From contig NC_066317.1 of assembly GCF_022539315.1 (NCBI RefSeq), forward strand, positions 52,184,435-52,248,434: a stretch of DNA of 64,000 nucleotides. Direction: 5' to 3'. This DNA comes from Serinus canaria (taxonomy: Eukaryota; Chordata; Aves; Passeriformes; Fringillidae). Made by a program: the position numbers and the translations under genes. How positions within the stretch are numbered: the first letter of the stretch is position 1; every line of letters begins with the position of its first letter. The notes beneath the pieces are model-generated. The model was not told where the DNA came from. It saw nothing but the letters and a program-made list of their open reading frames with translations, and made no database searches. Positions 1-12,299 of the stretch are shown here, in pieces.

Positions 1-1826
1 TGCTACAAGTGTTGATCCCCAATTTGATCATTGTGGGAAAATGCATGATCCCAGATGTTAATAAATATAGGCAAATCCTAGTTTCCTATATTGTCCTGCT
101 CCATAGTCATTTTCATGATGATCACAAAAAATAGAGAGTATGAAGCAATTAGTTTCCTATTAGGTATTGTACAGTTTTTGTGGAATTAACTGTGTTTCAA
201 AGCAAGAATAACCTCCCAAATAATATTCACTAACTTTGTAAGTACAAACATTTGCAAACAGAAAAGTGCTTAGAAGGCATTTACAGGTCTTTTAGATGGG
301 GCTTACTTCTCATTTTTTTTTAACTTACCTAAAATAAGGCAGCATTCATTTATCTTCTGGACAGGTATAAAAAATATATCAAAAAGTTATCTGCAAAGGC
401 TTACAAAATTTCTGTTCATTTGCATATTTCTACAGCACTGCAATTCAACAAGTAATTAATACTCTTGGCAAAGGAACTCATTGAAGGGTTAATAGCTTCT
501 GCTACTGAAAGAATATCTAATGTGTTTTTAAACTATAAATGAAGAAACCTATCACAAATTTCAGTACCCAATACTTTTAATGTTTTCATTACATTTTACG
601 CACTTTTAACCATTACAGAATGATGGGAGATTTTATTTTCTTAACATGTGAATATTTATGCACTTTCATTATTGCCAGAAAGCCAGAAAGCCAGCTTCTC
701 AACGGTCAGATGAGGTTGCCTCCAAATTGTAGAACTACAACATTAGTTCATTTATTATTAATAGAGCTCATAAATACCCATGCCATCCAAAATAGCCTTA
801 AACAATTTCACTTGAGCATGATCTGAATTATTTTTTTCCCCAGGGAGTTCTATTTTCTGGTGTATAATTATGTGTCATCAGCTGTGACTGGAAGAACTCT
901 GCTCCACCCCATTTCTTACACTAAATGACAGATATTATAGCCTACAGCTTGTAAAATATTTGACAAACTGGAAAACAAAACCAAGCAACATGGAGTGGCT
1001 ATTATTTTTTACAAAAATATAACTAGATCACTAATAAACTTTTTAAAAGTCTGTTTTATATACAGTTTGAAAGACCTTTCTTGAAAGAGATGGAGTCCAG
1101 CAAAACCCCACAACAAATTTAAAGTTATTGCAGAGAAGAATGTAATAAGTGACCCTTAAAAATATTTGAACAGTGAATTATACTAGCCCTTGTATATATG
1201 AACGAACAGATTTATAAATAGCTACAGAAAACATTACCCACAGCTGTATACTCTGCTCCTAATTTGGAGGTTTGCAATGAGAGCAAACTACAAACTAATA
1301 GAAAGAAGGAAATTTTTACTGTGCTGTCTTTCTTTAATATACTGAACTCTGAAGTAAGGATATTTCATCTTTTTTTTTTTTTGACTGACCTGTTTGTGCA
1401 TAAAAGAGACAGACCAAGGCAGGCCCCACAATGGGTTCAAGACTTTCTGCAGCAACTTAAGTAAGTAACCATATTTGTGAGCATTGCTGTACCATGTTTC
1501 AGTCTCCAGATCCACTGGAGAAACTTCAGTTTAACTCAAAACCCAGACTCATAATTCTTGCCCTCTATACCTTGTCTTGCTTCTTTAAAGTGACTGTCTT
1601 TCAAATTATGAGCTATGAATTAATAATACAATGGCTCATCCACATGGAATATTTTCTAAGTATTTATTTATTTAGTATTTAAAAACACATACATTGTAGC
1701 TAAGACAGGAACAAAGGCTTGTCATTCACAGAAAAAAATTAAGTCAGACAAGATGAAAAAAAAAATGGCTAAGATTAGAGCTGAGGGGGTAAATATATCT
1801 TGACAAGGTGCTAAAAGGAATAGCAC
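1..1826. other. Unannotated AT-rich non-coding DNA
   Basis: No gene, recognisable repeat family or RNA gene was seen. Open frames are short (under about 75 codons), on both strands, and without recognisable domains. The only simple sequence is a T run near 1370-1382. Confidence 0.6.
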
Positions 1827-2398
1827 TGTGATGGGATGATCTTGGCTGGGTGCCAGTTGCCTACCAAGGTGCTTTTTCACTCCCCACTTCTTATCTGGAC
1901 AGAGAGAGAAAATAAAATGGAAAACCATTCATAGGTTGAAATATGGCAGTTTGCTAAAGCAAAGGTGAAAGGTTGTGGATGCACAAGCAAAGAGAAATAA
2001 AAAATTTATTCCCTCCTTCTCATCTGCAAGCCATGTTCTGCCACTTCCTGGGAGCAGGGTTTCAGCACACAGAGGCCAAACACTGTAAATAACAAATGCC
2101 ACCCTTTGCTCATCCATTTCTTAGATTTGTATCTGATCTGTGCCACATGGGATGGAATATCCCTCTGGTCAGTTCTGGTCAGCTGGCCTGGCCATGTCCC
2201 CTCCCAGGCTCTTGCCCACTCCCAGCCCTGTGATGGGGGAAATGCTGAGAGACAGCTCTGCTGCTGTGCCAGCCCTGCCCAGCACACCCAAACCACTGCT
2301 GTGTTAGCAGCACCTTTCCAGCTGCCAATGCACAGCACAGCTCTGTGAGGGCTGCTATGGCAAAATTTACCTTAATCTCAGCTAGACCAAATACAACA
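1827..2398 (-). mobile_element. ERVL-like solo LTR, minus strand
   Basis: On the minus strand this reads as an avian retroviral LTR. It starts near 2398 (TGTTGTATTTGG...) and ends at 1827 (...ATCCCATCACA), about 572 bp with TG...CA ends. Its U3 contains the block CAGCTGACC...GGGATATTCCA, which also occurs in the plus-strand LTRs at 13568-14104 and 19752-20778, so the three look like relatives. A GAATAAA near 2000 on the minus strand is in a plausible polyadenylation position. No internal retroviral sequence flanks it, so it is read as a solo LTR formed by recombination. A target-site duplication was not evident, partly because the 5' end runs into a CA-rich stretch. The family assignment comes from recalled consensus features, not a search. 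Frames of up to 110 codons inside it look non-coding. Confidence 0.72.
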
Positions 2399-3418
2399 AC
2401 ACACAACACTGAAAATTCAAAATAATATTTAAAATCAAATAGATTCCTGGAAGGAAAAGATATAACAAGCTCAGGAGTGGAATATATACTTTCAACCCTG
2501 CCATTGGAATAAATATATGAGAAGTTTCATAACAGAGTCATCATGAAGCCTGTTTTTTAAGTATTTGAGATGGATGTACATAGTCCTGTGAAGTGGTAAT
2601 TAAAATAATTCAGAGGAAAACAAATGTCCTTTTATAAGGGAATTTGACCTAACTCTGCTAATTTAGCAATGAAAATTTATATTAAATTAAAAATGGTTGT
2701 CAGAAAATTTCTCCAAGTTAGAAAAGGAGGCAGGTAAATGGCAAATGCCTATAAAAAACAGTGTTATTTCAGAATTCTTCCTGTGGCCTTGGTCCTATTG
2801 ATGTTGATTTTTCTTTTAATGGGACTCTAGGATTATATTTCTTAAGCTTCATGTATACTGAGATGCAAAATTAAATGTGTTCATTTTCTGATATTTTGAT
2901 ATAAAATTAATTTTACATTAAAAGAGAAACAAACTAAAAATCCCAACTTGTGAAACAACAAATGAGTAGGGCACTACTATATAGAAAAGTAGATATAGGT
3001 TTTGTCTGATCATATTTTCAAAATATCAAGATGTCATGCAGATGAAGGAGAAGGAGCCTGCTGGAGAAAAAAAGAGCTGAAAAAGACATGTATCTGACGC
3101 TGATTTAAAATGCTGAAGAATCTCAAACAAAAATAAATAAATAGTTTCTGTTATTGAGATTAAGAAAAAGAAGATAGTTGAGATAGTACACTCACAATCT
3201 GCAGACTCCTTTGTACACAATTATATTTGTTATTGTATTTCCCTTGTAAAGCATTCAGTGACTAAATTTTAATTAACAGAATCAATAACACTTTTATCTG
3301 TTTTTCTTTGGAAGGAATAAGGTCTTAAAACTAAGATGTTAGAAGTACTTGGATTAGACTTTAAAAAAACTAAAAAAAAAAAAATAAATAAATAACTGCA
3401 TCCATATTTTTTCGTAGG
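2399..3418. other. Unannotated AT-rich DNA between LTR and CR1
   Basis: No gene or repeat family recognised. A short A-rich (AAAT)n stretch lies at about 3363-3394, just before the 3' end of the minus-strand CR1. Confidence 0.55.
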
Positions 3419-4645
3419 CTCATAGAATCATGGAACACCAGGTTGGAAGGAACCAAGGTTCATCTGCTTCAAACTTTCTTGGCAAAAGCATGGATTAGGC
3501 AAGAGAGACCAGCCTCATGTCCACAAAATCCTAGGGGTCCAGTGCTGGGAAATCCACCTCTTCCCTGGGATGATTATTCCAATGGTTGATTGGTTCTATT
3601 CTGAATTTTTTTTTTCTTGTGGCCTGTTAGAATCTCCCTAGGTACAGCTCCTACTTCTTGTCTTTTCCATGAAACTCTTTGTAAAAAGGAGTCTCCATTT
3701 TCTCTGTAGCCACCCTATAAATACTGGAACAAAGTCTCCCCTAAGCCTCCAGTTCTCAAGGCTGAACAAACCCAGCTCTCTCAGCCTTTCCTCACATGTC
3801 AGGCTTTCCAGTTCTCTGTGGTCCTTCTCTGGACTGTCTCCAGTCTGTCCACACCCTGTGCTGTACAGTGGGGACCAAAACTGAACACAGTACTCCAGAT
3901 GTGACCTGACTAGCATTTAGTAGATTGGGACAATGACTTCTTTATCTCTGCTGGTGATGCCCACATTGATGCAGCCCAGCATCCTGTTGCCTTTCCTTGA
4001 TGCAGCAGCACACTGTCCACTCATATGGAGTTGGATGTCCACCAGGTCCTTCAGGTGTCTCTCCACAAAACTTCTCTCCAGCCAGGTAGATCACTATCTG
4101 TGTTTCACTCCTGGATTATTTTACCCCGTGTGAAGGACCTTACATTTGTCCCTTACATTTGTTCATAAGGCTCACTTTTCCAACCTATCCAGGTCTTCCT
4201 ACAGGATGACTCCCCCTTCTGAAGTGTCCACTTCCCAATTCAGTTCATCAGCAAATTTCATCAGGGTACACTTGATCCCATCCAATATGAGCAGATTAAA
4301 CACTTCAGGGCCCAATACTGATCCCTAGGGGACAGCATTTGTGATTGGTCTACAGCTTGAAAAGCAGATGTGTTCCAGCACACTGTGGATGTGTCTGGTC
4401 AGTTTCCCACCCACAGCACAGACCACTAGAGCACAGTGCATCAGTTTCTTTAGGAAAAGGCAGTGGGAAACCACACTGAAGGTCTTGAAGAAATCTGTGC
4501 AGGCAACGTCCAGTGCTTGGCTGATGTAGGACATAGGAAGCAATCAGGTTTGTCAGGTGTAATTCAGCCTTGGTGAACCTGTGTTGGCTTTTCCCAAACA
4601 CTTGCTTCATCCAACTTGTGGCAGCCTGCAGGAGGTTCCATTATG
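3419..4645 (-). mobile_element. CR1 LINE, 5'-truncated, minus strand
   Basis: The lower end, CTCATAGAATCATGGAAC, is the reverse complement of a CR1 3' tail. Minus-strand frames then give typical CR1 ORF2 C-terminal sequence: HLEYCVQFWSP and CEERLRELGLFSLENWRLRGD within 3638-3916. Further upstream on the element a reverse-transcriptase stretch resembles DFFKTFSVVSHCLFLKKL within 4325-4543, matching the DF-KAFDTVSH box. The copy is about 1.2 kb of a roughly 4.5 kb family, so it lacks ORF1 and the endonuclease, as in most CR1 copies. The reading frame is broken by stops and frameshifts. A small tandem duplication of CCTTACATTTGT lies near 4138-4160. Non-functional. The 5' limit is approximate. 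Confidence 0.9.
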
Positions 4646-7600
4646 TAACTCCTTCAGGGCCTGAAGTAAGACCACATATTATAAAGATTTTATATTTTGC
4701 CCATATACCATGATGAATTAACCTAACATCTTGATAGAAATGAAATAATGCAGTATAACCCAAAATGTATCTGACAATTAACTTCTGGAATCTGTTGGGT
4801 TTAGTCATTAGTAAAATAATTTTTCAGGTCACATTTTTCTTGTGAGAACAGAGGCTCCTGGTGAATCTATTATCCAGTCCCTGTGTATGTTCTGTAACTG
4901 ATAAGTTATCAACGAAGACCTTTTATATGTAAGAAATTTTATTAAAGACTTATTGAGCTTATTAAGGATCATGTTAAATCATGCCATAGGAATTCAAGAA
5001 GAAAAAAAAACAATAGGCACTCAGAAGACACACACACACACACAAATTGAAAATTGAATTAAGCTAGTTTCTACCTATTTATTTAAACATAGAAAAGAGT
5101 TTAATAAAGCATGGTTTTCCTCCATAGGATGAGTAGCTGGAGTAAAAGAGGAGCTTGTTTTTTAACTGCTGGAGTTTTCTGACTAAAAACCCAAATAAAA
5201 CATGATTAATATATTTATAATTATATTTTTAAAAAAATAGTATCAGGACTGCAAAAAAGTTAGTAAAACACAATAGAAAAATCATTGACTAGCTGTTCCT
5301 AACAGATTTTTGTTTTGACTTCTTCATATGTAGACACAACAGAAAAAGTAACTTTATTAAATGTATGCCTTTACCTATATTTTGAAGAAGACTAACACTT
5401 TTTTTAGTATTAGTTTGTCTTAAGGAGTTCTCAGCTACCAGTTTAATCCTTATGCCATTTTCTCAGTTAAGCTGGCACAACCATTTGCAGGTCTGGACTG
5501 TGAGATTGAGAAATTGATCCACAGTAAAAATAAACCACTTTTCCTAGTTACTTTTAACAAAAGGAAGTGAGGATGAGGAACATCAGAAAGGTTCAGCACA
5601 GGTGCTGAAAGGAGTGTTTATCAAACTATAGCCTTTCATGTCTTATTCTGCCACATACGTGCAAAAGCCTGAATTCAGAGGTAATTCAGTCCCGAAGCCT
5701 AACTGAGTGCAGTAAGGCTACCTTGTATCCTTTTATTTTTTCCCTGTTCTGGCTATTACCAGAGCATGAAGGAGTGCCTTAAAACAAATATGGGGGTATC
5801 TAATTTTAAAATCTATTAGTACAAATTTTATTTAGGCTGCAAAGAAGTGTGATTCACTGAACATAATGAAAACTTCTCTAAATGGAAGGAGAGACAATAG
5901 GAATCCTGCATAACTAGAGATACTATGATAAAAAGAGCTGTCTCAGGGTAGTGTACAGCAAACAGAACCTGACTATATTTTCAATGTATCTGTTTGTCTG
6001 TTTTTCCAGAGCTACAAAGAGGGCTTGAAATTATATCTTACACATTCAGAAGATTTTGACAAAGCATCTTCCTACTCTCAAGAAGTGCAATTATAACTCA
6101 TACGGTATGAAATTGAGCATCAAAAATCCCTGAAGCAGAGCCCTGTGTCAGCCTCCCTTAATGCTAAATACATTCCAGGCTGTGGTGATGTGACAAAGCT
6201 AGCTCAAATACAAGAAGTGCACACTTCAATATTTGGTAGTCTTTCAACATATAACTGCTTAAAAAACCCCACAATAGAATTTTAAAGGTAGCATTTTTAT
6301 GTGCTTTCTACCATGGACACAACATTGGTAGCTGCACTCCAATATCTCAAATAATCAGGAAAGGAATTAAGATTTTTTTTTTTTTTGCTATTTTATAACA
6401 TGTAAACTTGGTGATTAAAAATTGCCTGAAATCTAATTTTACACAAAATAACACATGCTGTTCTCGTTGCATATTTTCAGCAAGGGATGCTAAGCAGATT
6501 GCAGTAGTTTGCTTGAAACTAAATGAGAGATCTCAAAGACAGCATTGCCAGTATATAGATAGCAATAAATAATGATTAGTAATCACAATAAAAGAATTAA
6601 AAATCCAGCAGGGGATTTTGCAAAAGAAATTTCCAAGCCTTATTGTTTTGAATTTCTCAGAAACTTGGTTTCAAAACACTTTGTTGAGGATTAAATTATT
6701 ATCAGGCTCTGCCATAAGCAAAGTCAATAACAATTTTGACCTTGCTGACTGATCAGTGTGATTGCTTTTGAAAATCCCATATGATTATATTATATTTACA
6801 GTTTATCAAAGTAATATCTGAAACACTTTTTTCTGAGCAAAATGAATATTGATGTTAAAAAATTAAAATAATTTTGAGACTAGAGAAGATTTAGGGAAAA
6901 TAGTGTCTCTTATTCAACTAATATGCATAAAATTCTTTTTATTCCACCAATGTTTAAAATTTATTTCATAATTTTTTGGGGGATCAATTCATATATGCCC
7001 TGACAAAAGGTTTTTGGATTTTTTTTTTATTATTTCTCGTATTCTTTATCCTTATAAATTGAATTTTAATGTTGAAGAAAGAGATGAGAACGCTTGATAT
7101 TTTCATAGATTCAAAAGAAGTTCTGTCTGCACCAACAGTCTGTGCTCAGGGTCCCACATGGGGCAAGCAAACACCAAACCCTGGCGGTGATAGCAGCACC
7201 AGTCCCAAAAGCAGTGCAAGTTCCTCCTTGAGGCTCCCTCTATGCCAGCCAGCATTGGTATTTAACCTGCACTGACTTTAGCATCTGAATTATGGTCCTG
7301 ACAACTTTGTGTTGCCAGGCAGCTCCCCTGACTGGCTTGACTTTAGGTTGAACCAGGGTATAGAAACATCCACTGGCCCTGGAATAGTTGCTGGAAATAT
7401 CTATGAGATCCTTTTGGAACTGCCCTCCCTTAGAGCCTCTTCTCCTGAGCCTCCCTGGACAGCTGGAGACTGCTTGGACAATGTGCATAAATGAGTCTGT
7501 CCCTCCCTTCCAGAAACTGACACAAGTGCTGTCTGGGATTTCATGCTTCCATTGATTTTTCTATCATGTAGGAGAAAGTTATCATTCATTATTTAATAAT

Positions 7601-8180
7601 TAAATCATGTCTTATAAATGGAAACATTTTTTGGAACTTAAAAAACTTTTAATATATTTTAATAGTATTTTTTGTATTTTGTATTATTTTATATTCTGCA
7701 CTGCAGAGTATATTTCTGTATTGCTCTGTGACACATTTCTTTTCAAACACATAAATAACTCTAGTACATAGTGTACCATAGAACACCACTGGAAAATATC
7801 TCTGTGTACATGAAACAGAGATCCATGCTGGAAAGTCTAATGTGTCATTTCCATTCTAAAATATTTTTCAAAAGAAACACGATTCTAAACAAAACATGTT
7901 ATCCATGGTGTCCAAGACTTAGCTGCAAATAATGACAAAGTTTATGAAGCTACTGTGTCTTTAAACTGATTTTGTTTTTCAAAATTAATTTGGGATCATG
8001 AATTAAAAGCTCCATATAATCTTTCAAAAATTTGTATTTTTAGTTTTGCTATTTTTCGGCATCTATTATTGCGCAAAGTGCTACCCAAGTAAAAACTTAA
8101 AACACTGTAAAATGACTTTTTAAAGTATGAGGAAGTTGGCTGGGCATTATATTTTTCTTCCTTTTTTCCATTGAATGACC
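4646..8180. other. Unannotated AT-rich stretch with one GC-richer block
   Basis: No gene recognised. Simple sequence: (AC)8 at 5028-5044 and T runs near 6373-6386 and 7020-7029. The part from about 7130 to 7600 is less AT-rich than its surroundings and carries overlapping short open frames on both strands (82 codons on minus 7240-7488, 61 codons on plus 7309-7494). I could not assign it to any family; an old repeat is the most likely explanation. Confidence 0.5.
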
Positions 8181-8530
8181 AAGGAGTGACCCTACTGCTC
8201 TTTACCACAAGGTGAAAAGCGGCTGTAGCCAAGTGGAAGTTGGTCTCTTCTCCCAGGCAACCAAAGACAGGACAAGGGGACATGGCCTCGAGCTCTGCCA
8301 GGGGAGGTTTAGGCTGGACATCAGGAGGAATTTCATCACAGAAAGGGTTGTGCAATATTGGAATGGGCTGACCAGGGAGCTGGAGGAGTCACCATGCCTG
8401 AAGGTGTTCAAGGTATGACTGGATGTGGCACCCAGTGGCATGGTCCAGTTGACAAGGTGGTGATTAATCAAAAATTAGATTTGAAGATCCCAGAAGTCTT
8501 TTCTAACCTAAATGCTTCTGTGATTCTGTG
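8181..8530 (+). mobile_element. CR1 LINE 3' end, plus strand
   Basis: About 350 bp reading as the last part of CR1 ORF2 plus the 3' UTR. The frame contains FSQATKDRTRGHGLELCQGR, then FRLDIRRNFITERVVQYWNG and LEESPCLKVFKV, which is the conserved CR1 C-terminus. It ends in the CR1-type tail CTTCTGTGATTCTGTGG. All upstream parts are missing. The frame is nearly open over 69 codons but lacks any catalytic domain, so it encodes nothing useful. Confidence 0.9.
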
Positions 8531-10782
8531 GCTACAAATAGATTTCACAGAATATACTCCTTACCACATCTAATTAATTTTCAACAATTTTTAAAATTTT
8601 TATCATTTCAATTGATTGAATGCACAGTAAGAGTTGAATAAATTGGTTCTGACAATTGGTTCTGAAAACTTATTCACTAAAAATTCAATCTGTATTGATT
8701 AGTAATAATTGTTACAAAAGTATATTGTATTTTGGTCTCTTTTACCTATGACTTTAATGAAAACAATTTTACACCTGTTTATACACTGTTTCATAAAAAG
8801 GAGAAGGCAATTTTAACAAACTTTAAATCTGTCCAATCCTTTAATATTTTAAACCAGAGCTTGGAGCAGGCTACAGCAAGATACACTGGCCAGGATCAGC
8901 ACTTACATTTAATTGCTTTTGTCGTGTTCCTACAGAGCAAATAATTTAATTTGGAAATATTGTATTCATCTCACAGATCTGAAAACTGTACACTCAGATC
9001 TCTTTCTGCCTTATTTAATTGCCTAAGAGGACAGTTGGAAGGTTAGAAATTCCTGTTCCTCACTTGTATTGTAAAGGAAAACTTTATTTTAATAAATATA
9101 CAATTTCTTTTGTGAATAATCACTCAGATTAATAGTACTTCGTTATACATTATATTCTCTCTATGTTTCTTATTATATATTGAATAGGAACTGAACAATG
9201 TCATTTTTTGGACCCTAGCTCATAACATAAGTCACATTCAGTGAATGGTAAATCCACCTGTATAATTTCCAACAGCAAAATGGCGTAAAATGCAATATTT
9301 ATTTCCCTCAAAATATGTTCTTAGAAGGCTACATGTTAAGAATCGAATTCTAAAGCTAATATTGGGAAAACCAATTTTAAAGTAATTTTGAATTTACCCT
9401 TACTTTTGTTTCTTTTATATTTATTAAAATAGGGAAAAGAGGGGAATCCTATTATGACGTTTCCTTTATTAAAATGATATTTTTGAAATATGCTGTTGAA
9501 AAGTGAGGGGTTGTAGACAAATGTATTTTATACTCATTGGGTATATGCTGTCCAGATTGAGTTCAAGCAATAATCATATAAAGCAAATCCAAAATTAGGC
9601 TGCATTGGTACTGCTTGGCCACTCAAGTATCTGATTAATGCTAGAACCTGTGAAGATAGCAGGCAATTCTAAGGTACTCCCCAAAGAGTGAGGCAGTTGA
9701 ATGAATTATTTTTCATTTTTTTTTAATTCAGAAATAAGTCGTGAGTTCACTAAAAAGTGTAGGATGGTCTCTGTTCACTGTAAGGAACTTGACATTCACA
9801 ATTAAGGCAGAACAGATGTCATCCTGGTGGAGGTGTCACATTACAGGTCAATGTCAGGGGCATAGTTTGACAATGGCTAATTGAGAGAGGTCAGAATAAT
9901 AACAAAATTATGTCTGACTCTAAATATCCCACAAATTCCAGGGATGGAATGATAAGCACAGCTAACTGCAACAGAATGTAAATATCACACATTCCACTGT
10001 CATAATTAGCAATGATTTGATATTTATGTCATTATGATATGTTTAATACAAAGTAAGAAATACTTTGTATTTTTTTGTATTTCTTTTTAACTGCTCTTTT
10101 TTTTTTTATCTTGAACCATCCCATGCATCAAGAGTTCATCTCCTCATGATTAAGTCAAAACAAAACCAAATTCATTTTACCTTCCCACGAATAGATAAAA
10201 ATTTTATTTTATTAGTGGAACAAAAACACCTTTCAAGGCATTGATGAATCCTTTCAACCAAATCAGGGTTATACTGACCTTCAGATAAATTTTTCCATGT
10301 TTTTATCCATTCTGATAATCCTTAATTATTTAGTGACTAAAGGTTTTGATCAAAGATTTTTTTCCCATTTGCACACAAGTTAGTAAAAGTCAATTCTTCT
10401 CTCAGTGACCTTTAATGTGTTTGGACACTGAAAAAAAGTTATAAGGACAAGTAATGTGAAGATTTTTCAAGAAACTTCAAGATCCAGGTCACCCAGAAAA
10501 AACCTTTTATGCTAAATATAAATAAATATATTAGAGAAGACATGCTGAAGTAATGATTGCATTTGCTACATTTTCTATGCTATAAGATTGTGCCTTTCAT
10601 TTAGCACAGTGAGGAAAAAAAGTTTACTAAACACTGCTACTGAAAACTATTTTGCTTGGAAAATACATGGAAAATATTCCTTATGCACATTGCTACACTA
10701 AATAGCCAAGTAGAATAACTCCTAAATTTTTTAATATCTAGGCTGTAATATTTTTAGAATACATTTTGAAAGTAACTCTAAT
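8531..10782. other. Unannotated AT-rich DNA
   Basis: No gene or recognised repeat. It holds short homopolymer tracts and sporadic short frames (the longest is 70 codons at 8732-8944, with no recognisable motif). Confidence 0.55.
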
Positions 10783-11980
10783 TTCATAGTTATAAAATAA
10801 TTCAAACTGGAAAGGACTTCCAGAGTAGTTGAGTCCAATCTTTAACCTACCACTTCAAAGTTGACTATTAAGCCACATCTGCAAGCACCACACCTACAGC
10901 TCTTTCAAACACCTCCAGGAATGGTGACTCAATCTCTTCCCTTTGTAGCCTGTTGCAGTGCTTAACAAACTTTTCTGTGATTAATTTTTTCCTAATGTCC
11001 AATCTAAACCTTTGCTGGCATGACTTTGAGGCCATTTTACCTTGTCCTGTAACACATGACTTGGGAGAAGAGGCTGACCCCCACCTGTCCACAGCCTTCT
11101 TTCAGGTGGCTGTAGAGAGTGAAAAGCTCTCCCCTGAGCTTGCTGCTCCCCAGGTTAAACAACCCCAGCTTCCTCAGCCACTCCTCAGAAGAGTTGTTAT
11201 TAAGGCTGTTCACAGGGCCACTGCCCTTCTCTGGACACATTCCTGAATTCCTGAAAGGAGTGACCCAGAACTGGACACACTTGAGGTATGGCTTCACCAG
11301 TGCCAAGTACTGGATGGATGACCACAAGGTGGATGAACACTGCCCTGGTCCTGCTGGCCACACTACTTGTGACACAAGCTGGGATGCCATTGCCTTCTTG
11401 GCCACCTGGGCACACACACACTGGCTCATGTTCAGCTGGCTGTCAAACAGCACTCCCATACATCTTTCCAGGTACTCTCTCCCAAGGTTGTAGCATTGTC
11501 TGCAGCTCTTCTGACCCAGGTGCAGGGTCCAGAACTTCAGCTTAAACTCATCAAACTGGTCTTGGTTTACCTCCAAGATGTTGAGATCTCTCTGCAGAGC
11601 CGTCCTACCCCCATGCAGATCAACACTCCCACCCAAACTGTTGTCATCTGCAAATTGGCTCAGGGTGCACTTGATCCCATCATTCAGATCATTTATAGAC
11701 ATGTTAAACAGGACTGGCCCCAGCACTGAGTCCTGAGGAACACCAGCTGGATGCAATTCCACTCACCCCCGCTCTCTAGGCCCAGCCATCCAGACAGTTT
11801 TTCACTCAGTGAACAGCTCACCCATCCAAGCCATGGGCAGCCAATTTCTCCAGGAAAATGCTGTGGGAAACTGTGTCAAAGGCTTTATTAAAGTCCAGGT
11901 AGACTGAACAGGTAGACAGTCCACAACTAAGCCGCTTTTAACTGTAAGATAAAAGTGTTCCAGATATACAACACAAATCC
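10783..11980 (-). mobile_element. CR1 LINE, 5'-truncated, minus strand, best-preserved ORF2
   Basis: This minus-strand CR1 runs from the middle of the reverse-transcriptase domain (upper end about 11980) to the 3' UTR near 10783. Upstream on the element it reads FDTVSHSIFLEKLAAHGLD (about 11880-11810), then a long open stretch (11762-11037), and finally the C-terminal FRLDIRKKLITEKFVKHCNR segment (11092-10868). The 3' tail has decayed: TTCATAGTTATAAAATAATTC is only weakly like the usual octamer repeat. ORF1, the endonuclease and the first part of the RT domain are missing, so the copy cannot move itself. The CA tract near 11408-11417 is inside the element. Confidence 0.92.
11037..11762 (-). 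pseudogene. CR1 ORF2 reverse-transcriptase remnant, 241 codons open
   Basis: This is the longest open frame with recognisable coding ancestry in the window. It contains the RT box GVPQDSVLGPVLF (the family normally has GVPQGSVLGP, so one glycine is now D), then INDLNDGI, then the catalytic-type box SQFADDNSLGG, with both aspartates of FADD kept. After that come the thumb and C-terminal motifs GVLFDSQLNMSQC, KPYLKCVQFWVTPF and SEEWLRKLGLFNLGSSKLRGE. The first methionine is incidental: similarity continues upstream of it through stops. The frame lacks the N-terminal RT boxes and the endonuclease, so it is read as a fossil whose frame survives by chance or because the insertion is fairly recent. 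Confidence 0.88.
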
Positions 11981-12299
11981 CTCCTACTGAAACCAATTAT
12001 TTTTGTTTTGCATTTGGTGGCAGCATAGACAACAAATGAGTGTATTTTGGAAGACTGTTAACATATGACACCAAGGTTCTCTTTTCAAGACTAAATAAGA
12101 AAGGCTTTTAATATTTTTTATTCGTTCTTTGAGTGTGGTCATATTTTCTACCTCTATTAACTTTTGTTGCTTCTATCTCATCCCCTCCTTCCTTAGGACT
12201 TAAAACTGCATTCAGTAATCCTCTTAACGCTTCACAAATGCTGACTAGAGTGAAATAGTTACTCTGTATGTCTCAGGACTTACATATTTTAAATCATAC
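11981..12299. other. Short unannotated interval between two CR1 fragments
   Basis: AT-rich spacer between the younger CR1 and the older CR1 relic. No motif recognised. Confidence 0.45.

Noticed and set aside
2006..2409. Overlapping frames of 76-110 codons on both strands
   Set aside because: Explained by the GC-richer U3 of the minus-strand LTR.
7996..8471. 119- and 89-codon minus frames
   Set aside because: They are antisense to the plus-strand CR1 3' end; the real coding sense is plus.
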